The notes beneath the pieces are model-generated. The model was not told where the DNA came from, made no database searches, and saw only the letters and a list, made by a program, of their open reading frames with translations. DNA of 61,150 nt, taken from NCBI GenBank assembly GCA_003158455.1, contig PMJO01000139.1:1-61150 (forward strand), in the 5' to 3' direction. This DNA is from Myxococcales bacterium. Lineage in GTDB: Bacteria > Myxococcota_A > Polyangia > Fen-1088. A program made the position numbers and the translations under genes. Below are positions 46,486-57,435 of this stretch, one piece after another; positions within the stretch are counted from its first letter, which is position 1, and every line of letters starts with the position of its first letter.

Positions 46486-47368
46486 CTGGCTCTCCACTGC
46501 CTTTTTGGGACGCGCTCTCTACCACACCAGAGGTCGGCTGCAGAACTCGGGCCTGCTCCAAAGCGGCGCCCTCGACCCGGGTAACCAGGAACGCGCCGCT
46601 GGCCAGATCCTGCAGTACGCGGATAACTTTCAGGCGCGCCAGCTCGAGGATCGCAAGCAAAGAGACCACCACATTGTGGCGAAACTGAGCCTCGCCCAGG
46701 TCATGCCCGACGATGTCGTCGAACCTGACAGTGCCCTCTTTCTCTTCCAGGCGGTCAATCACATGGTTGATGCGATCGGTGATGGAGATGCGATCGATCA
46801 CCACGTCGTGGGTATGCTGGGGCGCTGCCTTGGACAGGATCTCCGCCCACTGCTCGAGGAGCTTCCACACCGAGTGCTCGGCGAAGCCGGCCTCGGCGCC
46901 GCCTTCCAGCGGAACGCCGCGAGCAAAAACCGTGCGACCCTCGATGGGTCGGCTGCCCAGTCTCGCGGCCGCGTCCTTGTACTTCTGGTATTCCAGCAAA
47001 CGCCGGATCAACTCCTCGCGCGGGTCGAGCGCCTCTTCCTCATCGCTGACTGTCTCCAGGGGCTCAGGCGACGGCACCAACTCGCGTGACTTGAGATAGA
47101 CCAGGTGCGCGGCCATTACCAGGTATTCGGCCGCCACCTCCACCGCCATGCCCTCCATCATGTCGAGGTATTCGCAGTATTTCTCCGCGACGAAGGCGAT
47201 GGGAATGTTGAGGATGTCCAGCTCGTGCGTCTGACAGAGGTGCAGGAGCAGATCGAGCGGCCCCTCGAATTCGGGCAGGGTCAGGCGATAGGTCGTGCTG
47301 GGGGCAATCTCGGCGCTGCGTCGCTCGAAGGCCGGCGGCCGGCTGGCCATGGGATGTTCGTCGCTCAT
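46472..47368 (-). CDS. scpA: Segregation and condensation protein ScpA
   Basis: 298 residues from ATG 47368, which shares ATGA with the M50 protease stop. The kleisin N-terminus is clear (YRLTLPEFEGPLDLLLHLCQTHELDILNIPIAFV), then EYLVMAAHLVYLKSRELVP, and the C-terminal winged helix (VVSLLAILELARLKVIRV). It bridges SMC heads together with ScpB. A short extra tail (VVESASQKGSGEPDGQT) overlaps the scpB start. Confidence 0.95.
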   Translation of the reverse strand: MSDEHPMASRPPAFERRSAEIAPSTTYRLTLPEFEGPLDLLLHLCQTHELDILNIPIAFVAEKYCEYLDMMEGMAVEVAAEYLVMAAHLVYLKSRELVPSPEPLETVSDEEEALDPREELIRRLLEYQKYKDAAARLGSRPIEGRTVFARGVPLEGGAEAGFAEHSVWKLLEQWAEILSKAAPQHTHDVVIDRISITDRINHVIDRLEEKEGTVRFDDIVGHDLGEAQFRHNVVVSLLAILELARLKVIRVLQDLASGAFLVTRVEGAALEQARVLQPTSGVVESASQKGSGEPDGQT

Positions 47369-48093
47369 AGATTGATTGCCCACACCAGTCCGGCGTGCCA
47401 GATGCCGATCACGATGGCCATTGGATACATGACAATGCTCAGCAGGGGCAAGCCCAACATGGGGCTTAGCACGAGCAGCAGCAGCATGAAGGAACCGTAG
47501 CGCTGCAAAAAGTCGATCACCCCTTGCAAAGAGCGCGGCAGCAGCCACGCCAAGACCGCGCCTCCGTCGAGCGGCGGAATCGGCAACAGGTTGAAGCACA
47601 TCAGCACCAAGTTGAGCTGGACCAGGTAGTTGAAGATCGCAGCCTGGAACCGCACCGATGCTCCCGCGTGCGAGGCGATCACGACGACTATCGATGCGAG
47701 CAGAGCCATGAGCAGGTTCATGGCCGGGCCGGCGATCGACACTAGCATGCGGCCGGTGTTCATCTTGTAACGGCGCGTGTAGGCCATGGGATTGGTCTGC
47801 ACCGGACGGCCCCAGGCCATGAGCGGCAGAGCGGCGGGACTGATGGCTGAGATGAAGGGAATCAGGAGGGTGCCCACCGGATCGATGTGATGCAGCGGCG
47901 ACAGGGTCAGCCGACCCTGCAGGCGTGGGGTGGGGTCGCCCAGGCGGCTGGCCAGCCAGGCGTGGCCGAACTCATGCACCGACACGCAGAGAATGAACGC
48001 GATCAGATAGAGAATCGCTTGCTGAACTTGATCAACGCCGATGTTCAACTGAGATCCTTGCGCAATGCCTACCCCGGATATAGCCGACGCCAT
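47365..48093 (-). CDS. Site-2 protease family (M50) membrane metalloprotease
   Basis: 242 residues with about six TM helices. Zinc motif HEFGH in ILCVSVHEFGHAWLASRLGD, and the second ligand motif in LVLMCFNLLPIPPLDGGAVL (NxxPxPPLDGG). It belongs to the compact rhomboid-like SpoIVFB/YwhC group. The substrate is unknown. It sits between xerD and scpA in a block often conserved in Gram-negative and deltaproteobacterial genomes. Confidence 0.93.
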   Translation of the reverse strand: MASAISGVGIAQGSQLNIGVDQVQQAILYLIAFILCVSVHEFGHAWLASRLGDPTPRLQGRLTLSPLHHIDPVGTLLIPFISAISPAALPLMAWGRPVQTNPMAYTRRYKMNTGRMLVSIAGPAMNLLMALLASIVVVIASHAGASVRFQAAIFNYLVQLNLVLMCFNLLPIPPLDGGAVLAWLLPRSLQGVIDFLQRYGSFMLLLLVLSPMLGLPLLSIVMYPMAIVIGIWHAGLVWAINL

Positions 48094-48114
48094 CGGCGTT
48101 GGTCAACGATCGAG

Positions 48115-48133
48115 ATGGGAACCCTCAAAGGGT
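48115..48133. repeat. Palindromic repeat family A, copy 4 (tail hairpin remnant)
   Basis: ATGGGAACCCTCAAAGGGT matches the tail hairpin with one arm shortened. It lies in the short gap between the xerD stop (48141) and the M50 protease start. Confidence 0.5.
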
Positions 48134-48140
48134 CGAGGCA

Positions 48141-49061
48141 TTAAGCCCGCGGGTGGAAGCGGTCGTACACCGTGCGCAGGTGGGCCCGTGAAAGATGCGT
48201 GTAGATCTCGGTGGTTCCGATGTCGGCGTGGCCGAGCATGGCCTGCACGGCGCGCAAGTCAGCTCCCCGTTCCACCAGGTGGGTGGCGAAGGAATGGCGC
48301 AGCTTGTGCGGCGAAATCTGCTTGCGGATGCCGGCGGCACGCGCGTGCGCGCCCAGGATCTTCCAGAAAGCTTGCCGAGTCATGCGACGCCCTAGCCGGG
48401 TAAGAAACAGCGCATCGGTATTGGCGCCACGCCCGGGACGCAGAAAGTGCGGCCGCTCGCCTTCCACGTACGACCGTAGCGCCGCCACGGCGGCCTCGCC
48501 CAGCGGAACTAGGCGCTGCTTGCCCCCCTTGCCCACGGTCGTCAGATACCCGGCATCGAGGTTGAGATCGGGGAGGCGCAGCTTGACCAATTCGGACACG
48601 CGCAGCCCGGTGGCGTAGAGAGTTTCGAGCATGGCGCCGTCACGCGCACCCCGATCTGTGCGGCGGTCGGGTGCGGCCAGCAGCAGGTCCACCTCGGCAA
48701 CGGTCAAAAAGGTGGGCAGCGGCCGACCGAAACGCGGCAGGTCCACATCTTCGGTGGGGTTTGCCTCGCACAAGCGTTCGGACTTGAGGAATCTGAAGAA
48801 CTGGCGCAAAGCCACCAGCGCCCGCGCCTGGGAACGGGCGGACAGGGCGTCTTCGGTCAACGCGGACAGGTATTCGAGGATATGGATGGTGCGAACCGAG
48901 GTCAGCTGCGAGAGCTTCCTGGCCGCGGCGAAAACGGAGAAGGCGGCCAGGTCATGGCCATAGGCTGCCAGGGTGGCCACGCTCAGCTCGCGTTCGACCC
49001 GCAGGTGGTCGAGGAACTGTTGGATGGCGGCGTCGAGGGTGAGGCCCACGGGCAGGATCAT
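48141..49061 (-). CDS. xerD: Tyrosine recombinase XerD
   Basis: 306 residues from ATG 49061. N-terminal SAM-like core-binding domain ([29 protein letters not shown]). The catalytic domain has the tyrosine recombinase set: Arg in [13 protein letters not shown], Lys in [24 protein letters not shown] (HxxR), [14 protein letters not shown] (His and catalytic Tyr). It resolves chromosome dimers at dif with XerC and FtsK. First gene of the operon. Divergent from a hydrolase gene 51 bases away. Confidence 0.95.
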   Translation of the reverse strand: MILPVGLTLDAAIQQFLDHLRVERELSVATLAAYGHDLAAFSVFAAARKLSQLTSVRTIHILEYLSALTEDALSARSQARALVALRQFFRFLKSERLCEANPTEDVDLPRFGRPLPTFLTVAEVDLLLAAPDRRTDRGARDGAMLETLYATGLRVSELVKLRLPDLNLDAGYLTTVGKGGKQRLVPLGEAAVAALRSYVEGERPHFLRPGRGANTDALFLTRLGRRMTRQAFWKILGAHARAAGIRKQISPHKLRHSFATHLVERGADLRAVQAMLGHADIGTTEIYTHLSRAHLRTVYDRFHPRA

Positions 49062-49112
49062 CGGGCAGCGAGGCAGGAACCGCAATTTTCCACATCTGCT
49101 AGGCTCACCTGC

Positions 49113-49880
49113 ATGAAGATATCCATTGGGCCGAGGCAGTTGGCCTATGAGTCGGCGGGCAGCGGCCCGGCCCTGGTGCTGGTGCACGCGTTTCCCTTTG
49201 ACCACCGCATGTGGCGCAAGACCGCGGCGACGCTGGCCGGCCAGCGCCGGGTCATCACGCCCGATATGCGCGGCTTCGGGCTTTCCGACCTCGGCTCGGG
49301 CGACCATTCCATAGCGGATATGGCCGATGACGTGGCCGCCTTGCTTGACGCGCTCAAGGTGCCCACGGCCACGATCGGCGGCATGTCGATGGGCGGCTAC
49401 GTGGCGTTGGCCTTTGCCCATCGCCATCGCGACCGATTGCAGTCACTCATTCTGGCCGATACCAAGGCCGCGTCCGACACACCCGAGGCTCGCCAGGGTC
49501 GGCAGACCGCCATCACCCTGGTGGAGACCCAAGGCGTGGCGGCCTTGCTCGAAAAGCAAATTCCACGCCTCTTGTCGGCCTCGGCCAGTGAAAGCCTGCG
49601 CGCCGAGGTGCGCGGGTTGGGAGCCCAGCCAGCCAATGCCGTCATCGCTGCCATCCGCGCCTTGCGCGACCGGCCTGACCGCACCGCCGAGTTGCCCGCG
49701 ATCGCAGTACCCACTCTAGTCGTGGTGGGTACCGAAGACGCGCTCTCCCCACCCGGCGAGGCCGTGGCCATGGCCGCTGCTATACCCAAAGCGCGGGTGG
49801 TGGAGATCCCCGGTTCCGGTCACTTGTCCAACTTGGAGAACCCCGACGCCTTCGCCGACGCACTGGCCGGTTTTGCCTAG
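49113..49880 (+). CDS. Alpha/beta hydrolase
   Basis: 255 residues from ATG 49113. Motifs: PALVLVHAFPFDHRMWRKTA, TPDMRGFGLSDLG, nucleophile elbow IGGMSMGGYVALAFA (GMSMG), acid region TLVVVGTEDALSPPG, His in EIPGSGHLSNLENP. The HAFP/MRGFG pattern is typical of small carboxylesterase or haloperoxidase-like hydrolases. Natural substrate unknown. Confidence 0.9.
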   Translation: MKISIGPRQLAYESAGSGPALVLVHAFPFDHRMWRKTAATLAGQRRVITPDMRGFGLSDLGSGDHSIADMADDVAALLDALKVPTATIGGMSMGGYVALAFAHRHRDRLQSLILADTKAASDTPEARQGRQTAITLVETQGVAALLEKQIPRLLSASASESLRAEVRGLGAQPANAVIAAIRALRDRPDRTAELPAIAVPTLVVVGTEDALSPPGEAVAMAAAIPKARVVEIPGSGHLSNLENPDAFADALAGFA

Positions 49881-50147
49881 ATGAAAACGCCGAAAATCCA
49901 TGCGGATTTCAACCGCTTTTTCGGTGTCCGGATCGGTTTCCGCAGGCCGGCGTGCGTTGCCAAAAGCGCGCTGCGCTAGGACTCTCGCTGCTGGACTTCT
50001 CAGTATTGTAGGTCACACTTAAAGGAGATGTTGTTCCCGCCATTTGGCTGGAGCCAGTTCCTTACCGGTTCCCTGGATTCTGGGCCTAAACGCGCCGGTC
50101 GCATAAGGGTGCGGCGCTTCGCCGGCCCGGCTGCGTATGCTGGTGCC

Positions 50148-51005
50148 ATGGAGCCTATTCGCATCGCGCACCTCACCGACCAGCATGTAGGCCGGGTGAC
50201 ACCGTTTGCAATTCAGCGCCAGGCAGTTGCACTGACCAACGCCGAGCGCCCGGACCTGGTGGTGATTACCGGAGATTTCGTCTGCCACAGCCAGCTCTAT
50301 CTTGACCAGCTCATCGAGTTGGTGCGCGCCTTCGGCGCGCCCGTGATCGGCGTGCTGGGCAACCATGACCACTGGGCCGGTGCCGACGAGGTGGCGGCGG
50401 CGCTGCGGCGGGGTGGCGTCGAAGTTCTGCGCAACGACAGCACCATCATCACCATTCGCCGGCAGCGCCTGCAAATCGTCGGTCTCGACGATGCCTACAC
50501 CGGTCACGCCCGCATCGAAAAGGCGGTGGCCGGTCTGCGTCGCGATCTGCCTGCGCTGGCGCTGTCCCACATCGCCGAGGAGGCCGACCATCTGTGGCCG
50601 TACGGCATCCCGCTGGTGCTGGCCGGACACACCCACGGCGGCCAGATAACTGTTGCGCGCCTCAATGAGATCGCCGTGGGCAAGATCGGCGGCCACAAGT
50701 ACGTGCACGGCCTGTACGGCACGCGCCAGCCGCATCGGGGCGCGGTGGTGACCGGCGCGGTCTACGTTGGCGCGGGCATCGGCGCGTCGGTCATGCCATT
50801 TCGTATCGGCGAACGCGGCAAGCGCGAGATCACCATCTTCGAATTTGGTCGCCGACCTGGTGAGTTCGAGGAACCGGATCGCGAGCAGGCGCCTCTGCCC
50901 GGTCGCACGCCATCGCCCGAAAGGATGCGCCGCCGGGCCGAGAAGGTCATCCGCAGGCGCACGCGCCGTTCCCTGCGCACGACGGTTGAGCTGCGCCGGG
51001 TTTAG
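50148..51005 (+). CDS. Calcineurin-like metallophosphoesterase
   Basis: 285 residues from ATG 50148; the open frame starts earlier but the homology begins IRIAHLTDQHVG. Metal-binding motifs in order: LTDQHVG (DxH), ITGDF (GD), LGNHDHW (GNHD), ALSHIAE and AGHTHGGQI (GHTH). This matches the YaeI/YkuE group, which in other bacteria acts on lipid-linked or UDP-sugar-type phosphoesters. The C-terminal 60 residues are basic and Pro/Arg-rich. The stop is followed at once by a full repeat copy. Confidence 0.9.
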   Translation: MEPIRIAHLTDQHVGRVTPFAIQRQAVALTNAERPDLVVITGDFVCHSQLYLDQLIELVRAFGAPVIGVLGNHDHWAGADEVAAALRRGGVEVLRNDSTIITIRRQRLQIVGLDDAYTGHARIEKAVAGLRRDLPALALSHIAEEADHLWPYGIPLVLAGHTHGGQITVARLNEIAVGKIGGHKYVHGLYGTRQPHRGAVVTGAVYVGAGIGASVMPFRIGERGKREITIFEFGRRPGEFEEPDREQAPLPGRTPSPERMRRRAEKVIRRRTRRSLRTTVELRRV

Positions 51006-51081
51006 CCGCGTGGGGAGCCGGCGAGCTTTGCTCGCCGCGCACCATCGCGGGAGGGCATGGGAACCCTTTCAGGGTTCCCAT
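51006..51081 (+). repeat. Palindromic repeat family A, copy 5 (full length, plus orientation)
   Basis: 76 bp starting on the base after the phosphoesterase stop. Head CGCGTGGGGAGCC, hairpin GGCGAGC-TTT-GCTCGCC, then ACCATCGCGGGAGGG, then the tail hairpin ATGGGAACCCT/AGGGTTCCCAT. The complement of this structure is the copy at 42861. Confidence 0.85.
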
Positions 51082-51175
51082 ATCAGAGCACCGAACGGTT
51101 TGGCCCGCCCTCCGCCTCGCGCGCACCGCGCACGGACTCGCTCACGCCCACGCGATCCGCGATCCACCGGCCAGC

Positions 51176-52135
51176 TCAGGTTTGCAGAATCGCAACCAGC
51201 TCAGCCGCGATCTGGCGGGCGCGTTCAACTTCGCCCTTGGCGAGCGATATGGCGCCCACCGCGGGGTGCCCGCCGCCGCCGTAGCGTTCGCACAGTTTGG
51301 CGATGTCATGGGTGCGCGGCGCCGGAGGCCAGGGATTGGAGCCGACGGAGACCTTCATGCGCTTGCCGGGCGACAAGACCGTGACGGCATAGCGCGCCTG
51401 GGGATAAAGGTAGTAGACGATGAACTTGTTCACCGAAGTGATGGGTTCGGCCGACAGATCGGTTACCACCACGCCCTGTTCAAGTCGGGCCAGCCGGCGG
51501 ATCGCTTCGACGTTCGCCTTGTGCCGGTTGAGCAATCCGGCCAACGGCTCGGCCACGTAGGGGCTAGCGACGATCTCCTGGAGTGGCTTGGAGACCACGT
51601 CGGCAATGAATCGCTCGGACAATGCGCGGTCGCGGTTGGCTTCCACCCACGTCATCAAACGCAAGGCCGGCTCCTGCAATTCCACCGCCTGAGCCGCTGA
51701 TTCGAAAAGCGCGCCGTCGATGATCTCGGCCCAAGCAAGCAGTTCCTGCAAGGAAGAAATGTCGAACCCGAATTTCTCGGCCAGGGTGCGGGCGAGAAAG
51801 CGCGTGCAGCTCTTCGCGCTCGGGTCGTAGAATTTTTGGCCACTGCGGTCGGCGCGGAAATGTGCCTCGTCCGCGGCGCTCTGAAAGGTGGAGGCGTGAT
51901 GGTCGAACCACCAGTGCAGGCGCGCGTCGGAGGTATAGCGAAAGTCCACGCAGGCATTCACATCACCGTCGAGAAAATCCGGCGGGATGGCGGGCCCCGC
52001 CTCTTTGTGATCCATGGGTGTGAACCCTACCTCCACGGGTTCCCGCGCCACGCGCTCGCGAAAGAAACGCGCGAACACGCCGGCTGAGCTCGCGCCATCG
52101 AAACAACTGCCGTGATGAAGAATGCGCAGACGCAT
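51176..52135 (-). CDS. DHH-family phosphoesterase
   Basis: 319 residues. Motifs: LHHGSCFDGASSAGVF (first metal site), DFRYTSDARLHWWFDHHAS (DHH-type site) and RYGGGGHPAVGAISL (DHHA1-type GGGH). These are features of the NrnA/DHH-DHHA1 nanoRNase and cyclic-dinucleotide phosphodiesterase group, although the DHH triplet itself occurs as DHH in FDHHAS. The precise substrate (pApA, short RNA or cyclic dinucleotide) cannot be read. It is convergent with the phosphoesterase and divergent from aspS. Confidence 0.88.
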   Translation of the reverse strand: MRLRILHHGSCFDGASSAGVFARFFRERVAREPVEVGFTPMDHKEAGPAIPPDFLDGDVNACVDFRYTSDARLHWWFDHHASTFQSAADEAHFRADRSGQKFYDPSAKSCTRFLARTLAEKFGFDISSLQELLAWAEIIDGALFESAAQAVELQEPALRLMTWVEANRDRALSERFIADVVSKPLQEIVASPYVAEPLAGLLNRHKANVEAIRRLARLEQGVVVTDLSAEPITSVNKFIVYYLYPQARYAVTVLSPGKRMKVSVGSNPWPPAPRTHDIAKLCERYGGGGHPAVGAISLAKGEVERARQIAAELVAILQT

Positions 52136-52234
52136 GCTCAGACCTTAGGGCGCGCTCCTCCTCTCCGCAAGGTGCATTGCCATGCGCACGCTTCCTCCTC
52201 GACGCCGGGGCGACTCTCCAGTAGAAATCACGTC

Positions 52235-54049
<1,815 letters not shown>

Positions 54050-54053
54050 TGCG

Positions 54054-55733
54054 ATGACCGGGGTGGGCTGGCGCGAGGCTGCGCGAAGCCGTCTGCAGGA
54101 TACGCAATTCGATCTGCTAGTCGTTGGCGGGGGAGCCACCGGGGCTGCCATTGCCCGCGATGCGGCCACGCGCGGCCTGCAGGTGGCCCTGTGTGAGCGT
54201 GGCGACTTTGCCAGTCAGACCTCCAGCCAGTCGTCGAAACTCATCCACGGCGGTCTGCGCTACCTGCAAAATGGCGACTTCCAACTGGTGTTCGAGTCTC
54301 TGGCCGAACGCCGCCGCCTGCTGCAAACCGCCCCACATCTCTGTCGCCCACGGGAGTTCCTCTATCCCTGCTACGCCGGCAGCTTCCCCTCGCCGAAGCT
54401 GCTCGCCCTGGGAGTGGGTCTGTACGACACCCTTGCCCTCTGGCGACCGCCGGTGCGCAGCCGCCGACTTGCCAGTCGCGAGGTCTACCGGTTGGCGCCG
54501 TGGCTGCGCAGCGCGGGCTTACTGGGTGCGCAGCAATACGTCGATTGCCAGACCGACGATGCGCGCCTGGTTCTGGAAAACCTGCTCGACGCAGTGACCG
54601 CCGGGGCGACGGTGGTCTCCCAGGTTGAAATTCAGCCCGAGCAGCGGCGCTCCGAAAGCTTGCGCGTGGTGGAGGCAGTGGACCGAGACCGCGGCGACCG
54701 ATTCGAAATTCGGACCCGTCTGCTGGTGAACGCCACCGGACCATTCTGCGACGGTTTCTCCGGCGGGCCGCCCAATCTGCGCCCCACCCTGGGCGTACAC
54801 CTGGTGGTGGATGGCGATCGTTTGCCCACCCTTGGCCGGGCGGTAGTGGTGCATTCCCCGCGCGACGGCCGCCTGCTGTTCGTCTTGCCGAACGGCCGCC
54901 GCACCATTATCGGAACCACGGAAACTGATTGGCCCGGCCCGAATGGTCCGGCGCGCCCGCCGCGGCCCGAAGACGAGATTCGCGCCTGCCGCCGCGACGT
55001 CGACTACCTGCTGGAAGCCATCAACCACGCATTCCCACCCGCCCATCTGCAACCCAGCGACGTGATCGCGACCTTCGCCGGCCTGCGGCCTCTCATCGAC
55101 CGCGGGCTGGCGACCCATGCCGCCACTTCACGCGAGCACGCAATCTGGTCGGACGCGCGCGGCTGGCTGCATGTGGCTGGTGGCAAGCTGACCACCATGC
55201 GCTCCATGGGCGAAGAAGTGGTCGACCGCGCCATCGAGATGTTGCGCGACCGCGGGCTGGGACGCGCCTTGCGACCCTGCCAAACCCGCGCGCGGCTCCT
55301 TCCTGGCGCTAGCAAGGAAATTCACGTGGGCGAGCAGAGCTCGCCGGCTCGCCACGCGAAAGATCTTGGCTCCTTCGATCTGGCACCCGACGTCGCTGCC
55401 CACCTCACTGAAACCTACGGGACGCGCGTCGACCAAGTTGTCGCTCTCATCGCCGCCGACACCTCGCTCGGGCGAAAACTTGATCCAGAGTTGCCCTACC
55501 TGGCCGCCGAGCTTGTCTTCGCCATTCGGGCCGACCTGGCCTGCGAAGTGGAGGACGTGCTCCGGCGGCGTGTCCCCCTCGCGCTCTTCAGCAAGGCACA
55601 GGGCCTCGATGTGGCGGAAGAGACCGCCAACCTTCTGGCACACGAACGGGGTTGGTCAGGCGAGCGCCGCGCCCAAAGCCTGCGGCAATATCGCGCCGCC
55701 GTTTCCACCTCCCGCATGTGGCAAGCGGACTGA
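54054..55733 (+). CDS. glpD: Aerobic glycerol-3-phosphate dehydrogenase, carrying an in-frame repeat insertion
   Basis: 559 residues from ATG 54054. FAD-binding VVGGGATGAAIARDAATRGL at the N-terminus, SQSSKLIHGGLRYLQNGDFQLV, VNATGPF, and the C-terminal GWLHVAGGKLTTMRSMGEE; these fit GlpD. It oxidises glycerol-3-phosphate to dihydroxyacetone phosphate at the membrane, passing electrons to quinones. Residues 424-435 (HVGEQSSPARHA) are encoded by a 36-base copy of the dispersed palindromic repeat, lying between the catalytic domain and the C-terminal helical domain. It probably forms an operon with aspS. Confidence 0.94.
   Translation: MTGVGWREAARSRLQDTQFDLLVVGGGATGAAIARDAATRGLQVALCERGDFASQTSSQSSKLIHGGLRYLQNGDFQLVFESLAERRRLLQTAPHLCRPREFLYPCYAGSFPSPKLLALGVGLYDTLALWRPPVRSRRLASREVYRLAPWLRSAGLLGAQQYVDCQTDDARLVLENLLDAVTAGATVVSQVEIQPEQRRSESLRVVEAVDRDRGDRFEIRTRLLVNATGPFCDGFSGGPPNLRPTLGVHLVVDGDRLPTLGRAVVVHSPRDGRLLFVLPNGRRTIIGTTETDWPGPNGPARPPRPEDEIRACRRDVDYLLEAINHAFPPAHLQPSDVIATFAGLRPLIDRGLATHAATSREHAIWSDARGWLHVAGGKLTTMRSMGEEVVDRAIEMLRDRGLGRALRPCQTRARLLPGASKEIHVGEQSSPARHAKDLGSFDLAPDVAAHLTETYGTRVDQVVALIAADTSLGRKLDPELPYLAAELVFAIRADLACEVEDVLRRRVPLALFSKAQGLDVAEETANLLAHERGWSGERRAQSLRQYRAAVSTSRMWQAD
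55323..55358 (-). repeat. Palindromic repeat family A, copy 6 (inside glpD)
   Basis: On the minus strand it reads CGCGTGGCGAGCCGGCGAGC followed by TCTGCTCGCC. The head of copy 5 reads CGCGTGGGGAGCCGGCGAGC followed by TTTGCTCGCC. The copy is exactly 36 bases (12 codons) and starts on a codon boundary, so the glpD frame is preserved. Confidence 0.75.
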
Positions 55734-55774
55734 TCCCGCAGCACGCGCACCCATCCTGTTGTAGATTGGCTGGC

Positions 55775-56470
55775 GTGTCACAGCTCGTCATCGTCATCCC
55801 GGCGTACAACGAGGCGCGCGTCATCGGAGACACGCTGGCCCGCCTGCCGCGTGCCATCGCGGGCGTGTCGATCCAAGTGGTCGTGGTTGACGACGGATCC
55901 AGCGACGGGACCTCCGATGTCGTGCGCGCCTCGGGCGACGACCGAATCATTCTGTTGCGACACGCGATCAACCGTGGCCTCGGCGGAGCCCTGGGCACCG
56001 GTCTTGCCTACGCTCGGAAGATCGGAGCGGACTTCGCGATAACCTACGACGCCGACGGGCAGCACGCACCCGAGGACATCGCGGTCGTGCTTGGGCCGCT
56101 GCAAAGCGGACAAGCCGATGCGGTAATCGGCAGCCGACTACTGTCGCCTAAAGGCATGCCCGGCTATCGGATCGTCGGGAATTGGGGTCTCAACCTCTTC
56201 ACCTACCTGCTCTTCGGGCTCTGGACGACCGACTCGCAAAGCGGGCTGCGTGGGTTCAACCGCAAGGCCATCGATTCCATCAGGCTACGCATGGACCGGA
56301 TGGAAGTCTCTTCCGAGTTCATCAAGGAGATCCGCCGGACCCGTCTGCGTTTTCTCGAAGTGCCGATTCGGGCCATCTACAGCGAGTACTCGCTCGCCAA
56401 GGGGCAGAGGAACCGGAACGGAATCAACATCGTGCTCCGGCTTCTGCTCTACCGTTTGTTGGAGGATTGA
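55775..56470 (+). CDS. GT2-family glycosyltransferase, polyprenyl-phosphate mannose synthase-like
   Basis: 231 residues from GTG 55775. GT2 motifs: VIVIPAYNEARVIGDTL, VVVDDGSSDGT, LRHAINRGLGGALGTGLAYA, YDADGQHAPED (DxD-type) and GSRLLSP. The pattern matches dolichol/polyprenyl-phosphate mannosyl- or glucosyltransferases that lack TM anchors. The next gene is a DUF2304 membrane protein, a common partner that may tether it. It could make the lipid donor for the PMT enzyme at 9-10 kb (inference). Confidence 0.92.
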   Translation: MSQLVIVIPAYNEARVIGDTLARLPRAIAGVSIQVVVVDDGSSDGTSDVVRASGDDRIILLRHAINRGLGGALGTGLAYARKIGADFAITYDADGQHAPEDIAVVLGPLQSGQADAVIGSRLLSPKGMPGYRIVGNWGLNLFTYLLFGLWTTDSQSGLRGFNRKAIDSIRLRMDRMEVSSEFIKEIRRTRLRFLEVPIRAIYSEYSLAKGQRNRNGINIVLRLLLYRLLED

Positions 56471-56471
56471 C

Positions 56472-56861
56472 GTGGGCATCAGGATCTTCGCCATCGTCCT
56501 TGCCGTCGTGTCGCTCGCCTGGGTCGCACAGCGTTTTCGTCGCACGCGGCGCTTCACCATCGAGCTGATGGCCTGGCTCGTGGTCTTCTCGGGAATTGGA
56601 CTGGTCGTGTTCGTGCCCCGAGCGACCGATCGCTTTGCCTTCTGGCTGGGCGTCTCCAGCGGGTTCAATGCCCTCACCTTCATCGCCGTAACCACCCTGC
56701 TGTTGCTCGTGTTTCGAATTCTGTCGAGACTGCAGAAGGTCGAGCGCGACCTCACCCGGCTCATTCGCGCCTATGCCATCGACACAGCCGCACAAGTGCC
56801 AGCGCGGCTGTCCGAAAACCCGAAGCCGTCAGCCGGCCCAGAGCTATCCGGCGAGAAGTGA
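56472..56861 (+). CDS. DUF2304 membrane protein
   Basis: 129 residues from GTG 56472, 1 base after the GT2 stop. Three TM helices (FAIVLAVVSLAWVAQRF, LMAWLVVFSGIGLVVFV, FNALTFIAVTTLLLLVFRI) are followed by a coiled-coil tail (LSRLQKVERDLTRLIRAYA). DUF2304 genes often follow GT2 genes and are thought to support their membrane attachment. Confidence 0.9.
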   Translation: MGIRIFAIVLAVVSLAWVAQRFRRTRRFTIELMAWLVVFSGIGLVVFVPRATDRFAFWLGVSSGFNALTFIAVTTLLLLVFRILSRLQKVERDLTRLIRAYAIDTAAQVPARLSENPKPSAGPELSGEK

Positions 56862-57184
56862 TCGCCGGCTGCAATACTCTGTGGTCCTCCGCCAGGCCGG
56901 TCAGCGCAGTGTTGCGCCTACATTCCGCTACAATATCGTACTAGTTTCGCCCATCGGTCAGACGAAGTGAGTCAATGACCCGTGGACTGCGAATCGACGT
57001 GCGCACCGGATCGCCCGATTCCCGCGCCGTTTGCCATCCCACCAGCGCTCTTGGTGCGAAGCCAGCTACGCGCTAAAGCTGCGCCGCCGCGACGAGACAA
57101 TAGGAGAATCAACATGTTGGCGTGTCATACCTCATGGCACGTCCCGTGCTTGGAGTGGCGGCAACCTTCTTGGGAGGAGGGTCC
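56862..57184. other. Intergenic region, no gene seen
   Basis: 323 bases between the DUF2304 gene and the small protein gene. No coding frame with typical codon use. It must contain the promoter of the small gene; no clear -35/-10 pair is evident. Confidence 0.4.
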
Positions 57185-57379
57185 ATGTCACAAGCTCTGG
57201 CAACCGTAAACACCGCAGCGCCAGTAATTAGCAGGGAACGTGCCCTGAAGATCCTGTCCAAGTCCCTCTACCGGGATTTGCGCCAGAATGGCTACGAGCC
57301 AAAGCAAATCGTTGCCGTGGCATCTGAGCTGATCAGCTTGGTCACGTCCGACATCAAGGAGGATGCGCAGCTCGTCTAG
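57185..57379 (+). CDS. Small protein of unknown function with strong expression signals
   Basis: 64 residues from ATG 57185. A strong Shine-Dalgarno (GGAGGAGGG) precedes it. The sequence is helical and charged (ISRERALKILSKSLYRDLRQ, IVAVASELISLVTSDIKEDA). It looks like a compact helix bundle. It is followed 31 bases later by a textbook intrinsic terminator, so it is a single-gene transcript with its own tight control. No family recognised. Confidence 0.8.
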   Translation: MSQALATVNTAAPVISRERALKILSKSLYRDLRQNGYEPKQIVAVASELISLVTSDIKEDAQLV

Positions 57380-57410
57380 CGCGCTTCTCGTTGCACGTAG
57401 ATCGTAGTTT

Positions 57411-57435
57411 GGGGGCCCCGGGGCCCCCTTTTTTT
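57411..57435 (+). terminator. Intrinsic terminator of the small-protein gene
   Basis: A perfect hairpin GGGGGCCCC/GGGGCCCCC (57411-57428) is followed by seven T residues (57429-57435). It is the clearest Rho-independent terminator in the window. Confidence 0.93.

Noticed and set aside
49881-49979. Short ORF directly after the hydrolase stop, starting MKTPKIHADFN
   Set aside because: It recalls a small conserved family whose members start similarly, but similarity ends after about 11 residues and it stops at 32 codons; too short to call.
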